From positions 1 through 9,437 of the forward strand of contig OMQS01000124.1 of assembly GCA_900313295.1 (NCBI GenBank): a stretch of 9,437 bases of DNA, given 5' to 3'. Under the pieces are notes generated by a model. That model saw nothing but the letters and a program-made list of their open reading frames with translations, searched no databases and was not told where the DNA came from. Each line of letters opens with the position of its first letter. The stretch's first letter is position 1. Below are positions 6,777 through 9,437 of the stretch, one piece after another. The stretch is from an uncultured Eubacteriales bacterium (GTDB taxonomy: Bacteria; Bacillota; Clostridia; Oscillospirales; Oscillospiraceae). The translations under genes were made by a program, and so were the position numbers.

Positions 6777-6880
6777 TGCGTATCTGACTTATCCTGCCGC
6801 AGCAGGCTTCACAGTGACCGTCTCGCGGGGCTTTGCACCCCATTCCGCCGCCGAAGAAAACTCCGGCTCACGCTGTCCCC
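6764..6880 (-). ncRNA. Cobalamin (B12) riboswitch aptamer
   Basis: The minus strand shows the conserved elements of a cobalamin riboswitch in order. GGAATGGGGTGCAAAGCCCC (6846-6827) is the core GGAA-GGTG-AA-CC block. GGTCACTGTGAAGCC (6819-6805) corresponds to the CCACTGT box. AAGTCAGATACGCAGGGC (6790-6773) corresponds to the usual AAGTCAG-A-AC-C-GCC ending. The closing stem pairs GGGGACAGCG (6880-6871) with CGCTGCTCCC (6773-6764), with one A-C mismatch, and a side hairpin GCCG/CGGC lies near 6867-6850. The ligand is expected to be adenosyl- or another cobalamin; I cannot tell which class. The RNA is convergent to phoU, and no gene follows it on its strand in this window. Confidence 0.9.
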
Positions 6881-6895
6881 TATTCGATTACCTGT

Positions 6896-6924
6896 ATCCT
6901 ATCACATCCCGCCGCAAAAAGCAA
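6896..6924 (-). promoter_or_regulatory. Candidate promoter for the riboswitch transcript
   Basis: On the minus strand, TTGCTT (6924-6919) and TAGGAT (6901-6896) are separated by exactly 17 bases, and TGA directly before the -10 makes an extended -10 element. Transcription would begin at about 6889, shortly before the aptamer closing stem at 6880. Each hexamer matches the sigma-A consensus at four of six positions. This would let the riboswitch be transcribed independently of the cob operon. Confidence 0.55.
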
Positions 6925-6948
6925 GCCTGTTTTTGCGGCGTTTTTTTT
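6911..6948 (+). terminator. Plus-strand intrinsic terminator between riboswitch and cob genes
   Basis: GCCGCAAAAA (6911-6920) pairs perfectly with TTTTTGCGGC (6930-6939) around a nine-base loop. One G and then eight T (6941-6948) follow. It would stop any transcript that passes the phoU terminator before it runs antisense into the cob genes. On the minus strand the same hairpin has no T tract, so it is a poor terminator for the cob operon. The stem also contains the -35 of the riboswitch promoter. Confidence 0.88.
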
Positions 6949-6961
6949 GCGGTTTTTTCGC

Positions 6962-7318
6962 TTATTTCAGCCGCAGGGGCAGGCCGCAGAACATCCGCGT
7001 CACAGAGTCCGCCTCCCGCGCCAGGGCGCACATGGCTCTGCCTGCCTCCTCCCGCCACAGCCGCTGCTTTTTGTCCACCGGCACCACGCCGCAGGACACG
7101 TCCGTGCAGAGCACCACGGCGTCCGGCCGCAGCTTCGGCAGCACAAACGGCTCTCCGGCCTCCACCGCCGCCCACACTGCCTGCTCCAGATAGCAAATGC
7201 AGCGGCGGGAGGTGTCAAAGCCGTGGTCATAATACGACAGCTCCTCCGGCGCGAGATGAAACCGCTCCATAGCGTAGCGGAGCTTTCCCTGATAGGCTCC
7301 GCCGATGATGAGATCCAT
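6962..7318 (-). CDS. Short CobU-like protein (adenosylcobinamide kinase/guanylyltransferase homologue)
   Basis: This 118-residue protein is related to CobU but is about 60 residues shorter. The N-terminus has a P-loop-like LIIGGAYQGKL at residues 3-13, in which the usual final serine or threonine is leucine. The middle region that carries the guanylylated histidine in CobU is absent. The C-terminal half keeps the CobU pattern: VVLCTDVSCGVVP at 68-80, then REEAGRAMCALAREADSV and MFCGLPLRLK, which recall VTNEVGMGIVP, FRDIAGRVNQ and the closing G-I-K stretch of the enzyme. It is the last gene of the cob operon, 13 bases after cobS, with an AAGGAGG site and a second AAGGAG. It may be a partner or regulator of the full-length CobU, or a separate small kinase; activity is uncertain given the altered P-loop. 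Confidence 0.75.
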   Translation of the reverse strand: MDLIIGGAYQGKLRYAMERFHLAPEELSYYDHGFDTSRRCICYLEQAVWAAVEAGEPFVLPKLRPDAVVLCTDVSCGVVPVDKKQRLWREEAGRAMCALAREADSVTRMFCGLPLRLK

Positions 7319-7331
7319 TCTCCTTTCCTCC

Positions 7332-8069
7332 TTACAGCAGCAAAGCGGCGCAGCCGCACGCCTCGCCCAGCGTAATGGCGGCGCCGGAAATGTCGCCGCA
7401 CATGCCCCCCAAGTTTCGCCGCAGCAAAAACACCGTCAGTCCGGCCGAAGCTACGGCCACCGGCACGCAGAGAAAGCCCCGCTCCGGCAGCAGGAACCCC
7501 AGCCCCACGCACACCGCCGCCATGACCCAAGCGGCGGCGGCAGCGCTCCGGCTATGCTCCATTGTTCGGTAGCCGCTGCTCTCCAGCGGCGCAAGACCCA
7601 GCACCGCGCCGGCGCTGACGCACCGCACGGCGGCGCAGAGGAGCGGCAGCGCCCAGAGCTTCTCCGCCGCTATGTCGCTGCGCCACACGCTGTACTGAAA
7701 AAGCGCCAGCAGCGTAAGGCAGATCACCGCGAAGGATCCTACGTGGGAGTCCTTGAGGATCTCCCGCCGCCGCTCCAGATCCCGTCGGGACAAAACGGCG
7801 TCGCTGCAATCCATGAAGCCGTCCAAGTGGATGAAGCCCGTGACACACCACATAAATGCGGCCATACACAGGGCAAAAATAGGCTGCGGAATAGGAAAAC
7901 ATCCTAATAATTTTCCAAAAAGTGCCCACAGCGCGCCCATAAAACCGCCTAAAAACGGCAGGCACAAAAGCATCTGCCGATAGCACCCCTGCTCCCAGCG
8001 GCGGACGGGGTTGGGGATGGCGCAGAACATCCCCCAGCACATGGAAAATCCGGTGAACCATTTTTTCAT
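7332..8069 (-). CDS. cobS: Adenosylcobinamide-GDP ribazoletransferase (cobalamin synthase) CobS
   Basis: CobS is an integral membrane enzyme that joins adenosylcobinamide-GDP to alpha-ribazole or its 5'-phosphate, completing the cobalamin nucleotide loop. The 245-residue product has several hydrophobic segments and the family signature HLDGFMDCSD at residues 81-90, followed by REILKDSHVGSFAV at about 102-115; the aspartates bind the metal. GGMCGDISGAAITLGEACGC near the C-terminus matches the GD-GA-E motif of CobS. The start ATG overlaps the cobU stop (ATGA), with AAGGAGA upstream inside cobU. The length is normal for the family. Confidence 0.95.
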   Translation of the reverse strand: MKKWFTGFSMCWGMFCAIPNPVRRWEQGCYRQMLLCLPFLGGFMGALWALFGKLLGCFPIPQPIFALCMAAFMWCVTGFIHLDGFMDCSDAVLSRRDLERRREILKDSHVGSFAVICLTLLALFQYSVWRSDIAAEKLWALPLLCAAVRCVSAGAVLGLAPLESSGYRTMEHSRSAAAAAWVMAAVCVGLGFLLPERGFLCVPVAVASAGLTVFLLRRNLGGMCGDISGAAITLGEACGCAALLL

Positions 8070-8605
8070 ACGGGAATTTCTCCTTTATATATAAGGCGCC
8101 CGCCGAAGCTCACCTCCGCCACGGTGTCGCACGCGGCGGCCAGGCAGCGGTCGATGTAGGCAAGCCCCCGCCGGTACTCCTCCGTGAGTTCGCCGTAGCG
8201 CAGGGCGTCGGAATAGATGTAGTCGCTGACGAAAACGATGTGTTTCAGGCGGCGGCAGAGGGTCGTCAGCTCTCCGGCCACCCGCTCGGGGGCAGACAGA
8301 TCCACCGAGCCGTCCGGTCGGAACATCTCGTTGGATAAAAGCGCCGTGACGCTGTCCAACAGGTAGCTGCCCGCGGGATCTGCCTTTTCCAGCGCTTTTT
8401 CAAGCCCCAAGCCGCACTCCACGGTCTGAAAGCCCAGCCCCGCCCGACTCTGCACATGGCGGGCGATGCGCAGGCGATCCTCCTCGTCGTGGGGGATCAT
8501 GGTGGCCAGATAGTACAGATGCTCCGGCCGGCTCAGATGCACGGCGATCTGCTCGGCCAGAGTGGATTTTCCGTTTTTGCAGCCGCCGGATAAAAACACG
8601 GTCAT
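8066..8605 (-). CDS. cobU: Adenosylcobinamide kinase / adenosylcobinamide-phosphate guanylyltransferase CobU
   Basis: CobU phosphorylates adenosylcobinamide and then transfers GMP to it, giving the GDP-activated substrate for CobS. The 179-residue length is normal. The P-loop is SGGCKNGKST at residues 6-15. RIARHVQSR at 46-54 aligns with the RIQHHKDGR segment of Salmonella CobU, which makes H50 the likely guanylylated histidine, and FQTVE follows. LLDSVTALLSN at 82-92 matches the conserved LLEC-T-NLL segment. The C-terminal third is unusual: where CobU normally has a VTNEVGMGIVP block, this protein reads FVSDYIYSDALRYGELTEEY. The gene lies four bases after cobT and overlaps cobS. The altered C-terminus and the short CobU-like neighbour may be linked. 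Confidence 0.88.
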   Translation of the reverse strand: MTVFLSGGCKNGKSTLAEQIAVHLSRPEHLYYLATMIPHDEEDRLRIARHVQSRAGLGFQTVECGLGLEKALEKADPAGSYLLDSVTALLSNEMFRPDGSVDLSAPERVAGELTTLCRRLKHIVFVSDYIYSDALRYGELTEEYRRGLAYIDRCLAAACDTVAEVSFGGRLIYKGEIPV

Positions 8606-8609
8606 TTTC

Positions 8610-9437
8610 TTAAAAACAGTCCTTCCCTCTTATCTCGCTCAAATAGCTGTCGTCGATGGCGGCGCCCTGAAAGGTGGCCATGCCCTCGGCGGCGGCGCAG
8701 GCGGCCTCCAGCACCCGAAAGGCGATGGGGCAGCCGCTGCCCTCCCCCAAACGCATGCCCAGATGCAGCCACGGCGCAAGCCCCAACTCTTTTATCGCCG
8801 CCTGATACCCTATCTCCCGAGACAGGTGGGAGGCAAACAGATAATCCCGCGCCGCGGGGCACAGACGCACGGCGCACAGAGCGGCCACGGCGGAAATAAG
8901 CCCGTCTATCACCGCCGGCAGACGACATCGGGCGGCACCCAGAAACACGCCGCACATGGCAGCAATGTCCAGCCCGCCCACCTTGCAAAGCGTATCCAGC
9001 ACGTCGCCGCCGTTCGGCTTATGCAGCGCCAGCGCAGAGGCGATGACCCGCTTTTTCAGAGCGAAGCCCTCGTCGGTCATGCCGCCGCCCCGACCGGTGA
9101 CGCGCTCCACGCTCAGTCCCGTCAGCGCCGCCAGCACCGCCGAGGAGGTGGTGGTGTTGCCGATGCCCATTTCCCCCACGCCCAGAACGGCCACGCCGTC
9201 CCGCTTGGCCTGCACCGCAAGCTCCATGCCCACGCACACGGCATGGGCGGCCTCCTCGCGGGTCATGGCAGGCTCTTTGGCAAAATTTCTCGTGCCGGAC
9301 AGGATCTTGCGGTTTACGATGGCCGGACATTGATAGGGGGCGGCAATGCCTACGTCCACCACCTGCACCTCGTCGCCGAAGTGGTGCGCCATGGCGCTCA
9401 TGCCGGTGAGATACTTGGTCATGTTCACCGCCTGCGC
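8610..9437 (-). CDS. cobT: Nicotinate-nucleotide--dimethylbenzimidazole phosphoribosyltransferase CobT (5' end outside the window)
   Basis: CobT transfers phosphoribose from nicotinate mononucleotide to the lower-ligand base (dimethylbenzimidazole or another base), forming alpha-ribazole phosphate for CobS. The frame is open to the right edge. The window holds the last 275 residues, and about 75-80 N-terminal residues are missing by comparison with the usual length of about 350. Family motifs are GVGEMGIGNTTTSSAV, GRGGGMTDEG, VGGLDIAAMCGVF, PAVIDGLISAVAAL, SHLSREIGY and MRLGEGSG; the last contains the catalytic glutamate (E317 in Salmonella CobT). The stop lies four bases before cobU. The operon promoter must lie beyond the window. 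Confidence 0.96.
   Translation of the reverse strand, partial: AQAVNMTKYLTGMSAMAHHFGDEVQVVDVGIAAPYQCPAIVNRKILSGTRNFAKEPAMTREEAAHAVCVGMELAVQAKRDGVAVLGVGEMGIGNTTTSSAVLAALTGLSVERVTGRGGGMTDEGFALKKRVIASALALHKPNGGDVLDTLCKVGGLDIAAMCGVFLGAARCRLPAVIDGLISAVAALCAVRLCPAARDYLFASHLSREIGYQAAIKELGLAPWLHLGMRLGEGSGCPIAFRVLEAACAAAEGMATFQGAAIDDSYLSEIRGKDCF

Noticed and set aside
6619..6843. A 74-codon minus-strand frame as the gene controlled by the riboswitch
   Set aside because: It begins inside the aptamer and runs through the terminator and the phoU hairpin; it is a by-product of structured RNA sequence, not a gene downstream of the switch.
6669..7375. Several plus-strand open frames of 174-181 codons crossing the riboswitch and the short CobU-like gene
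   Set aside because: They span the antisense of a structured RNA, a strong plus-strand terminator and a gene with family motifs; the translations are rich in proline, arginine and alanine and match nothing.
1..9437. CRISPR array, tRNA, rRNA, insertion sequence or prophage genes
   Set aside because: I looked for spaced direct repeats, cloverleaf-like segments, transposase or integrase motifs and long terminal inverted repeats and saw none.

Overview
The window looks like chromosomal DNA of a GC-rich member of the Clostridia, probably an Oscillospiraceae-like gut anaerobe. This rests on strong GGAGG-type ribosome binding sites, a Gram-positive style PstS lipoprotein with a lipobox, a pstSCAB-phoU order, a BcrA-type ABC ATPase and anaerobe-type late cobalamin genes. 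The assignment is inference from style; no marker gene is present.

Layout, left to right. (1) Positions 1-1649, plus strand: the end of a membrane protein, probably an ABC-2-type permease, then a BcrA-like ABC ATPase (TTG start), then a single-pass membrane-anchored protein of unknown function that overlaps the ATPase gene by 11 bases. (2) Positions 1650-2423: a spacer with inverted repeats, then a class I SAM-dependent methyltransferase pseudogene that has kept its start and ribosome binding site but lost its SAM-binding N-terminal half. It is closed by a strong terminator. (3) Positions 2503-6637, plus strand: a complete high-affinity phosphate uptake operon, pstS-pstC-pstA-pstB-phoU. It is preceded by a possible Pho-box-like array and carries a 14-bp hairpin between pstS and pstC. 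(4) Positions 6684-6924, minus strand: a cobalamin riboswitch with its own promoter, antiterminator and terminator. (5) Positions 6962-9437, minus strand: four genes for the lower-ligand (nucleotide loop) end of cobalamin synthesis, in the order cobT (partial), cobU, cobS and a short CobU-like gene.

The phosphate genes work as one unit. PstS captures phosphate outside the cell, PstC and PstA form the channel, PstB drives it with ATP, and PhoU links uptake to signalling. The cobalamin genes also form one unit: CobT makes alpha-ribazole phosphate, CobU activates adenosylcobinamide to its GDP form, and CobS joins the two at the membrane.

The most unusual feature is the riboswitch. It lies after the last cob gene, not before the operon. 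It points toward the 3' end of phoU and has no gene downstream on its own strand within the window. Its aptamer, antiterminator and terminator all look intact. It could control an antisense or non-coding RNA, form a B12-dependent 3' end for the cob operon, or be a relic whose gene was lost.
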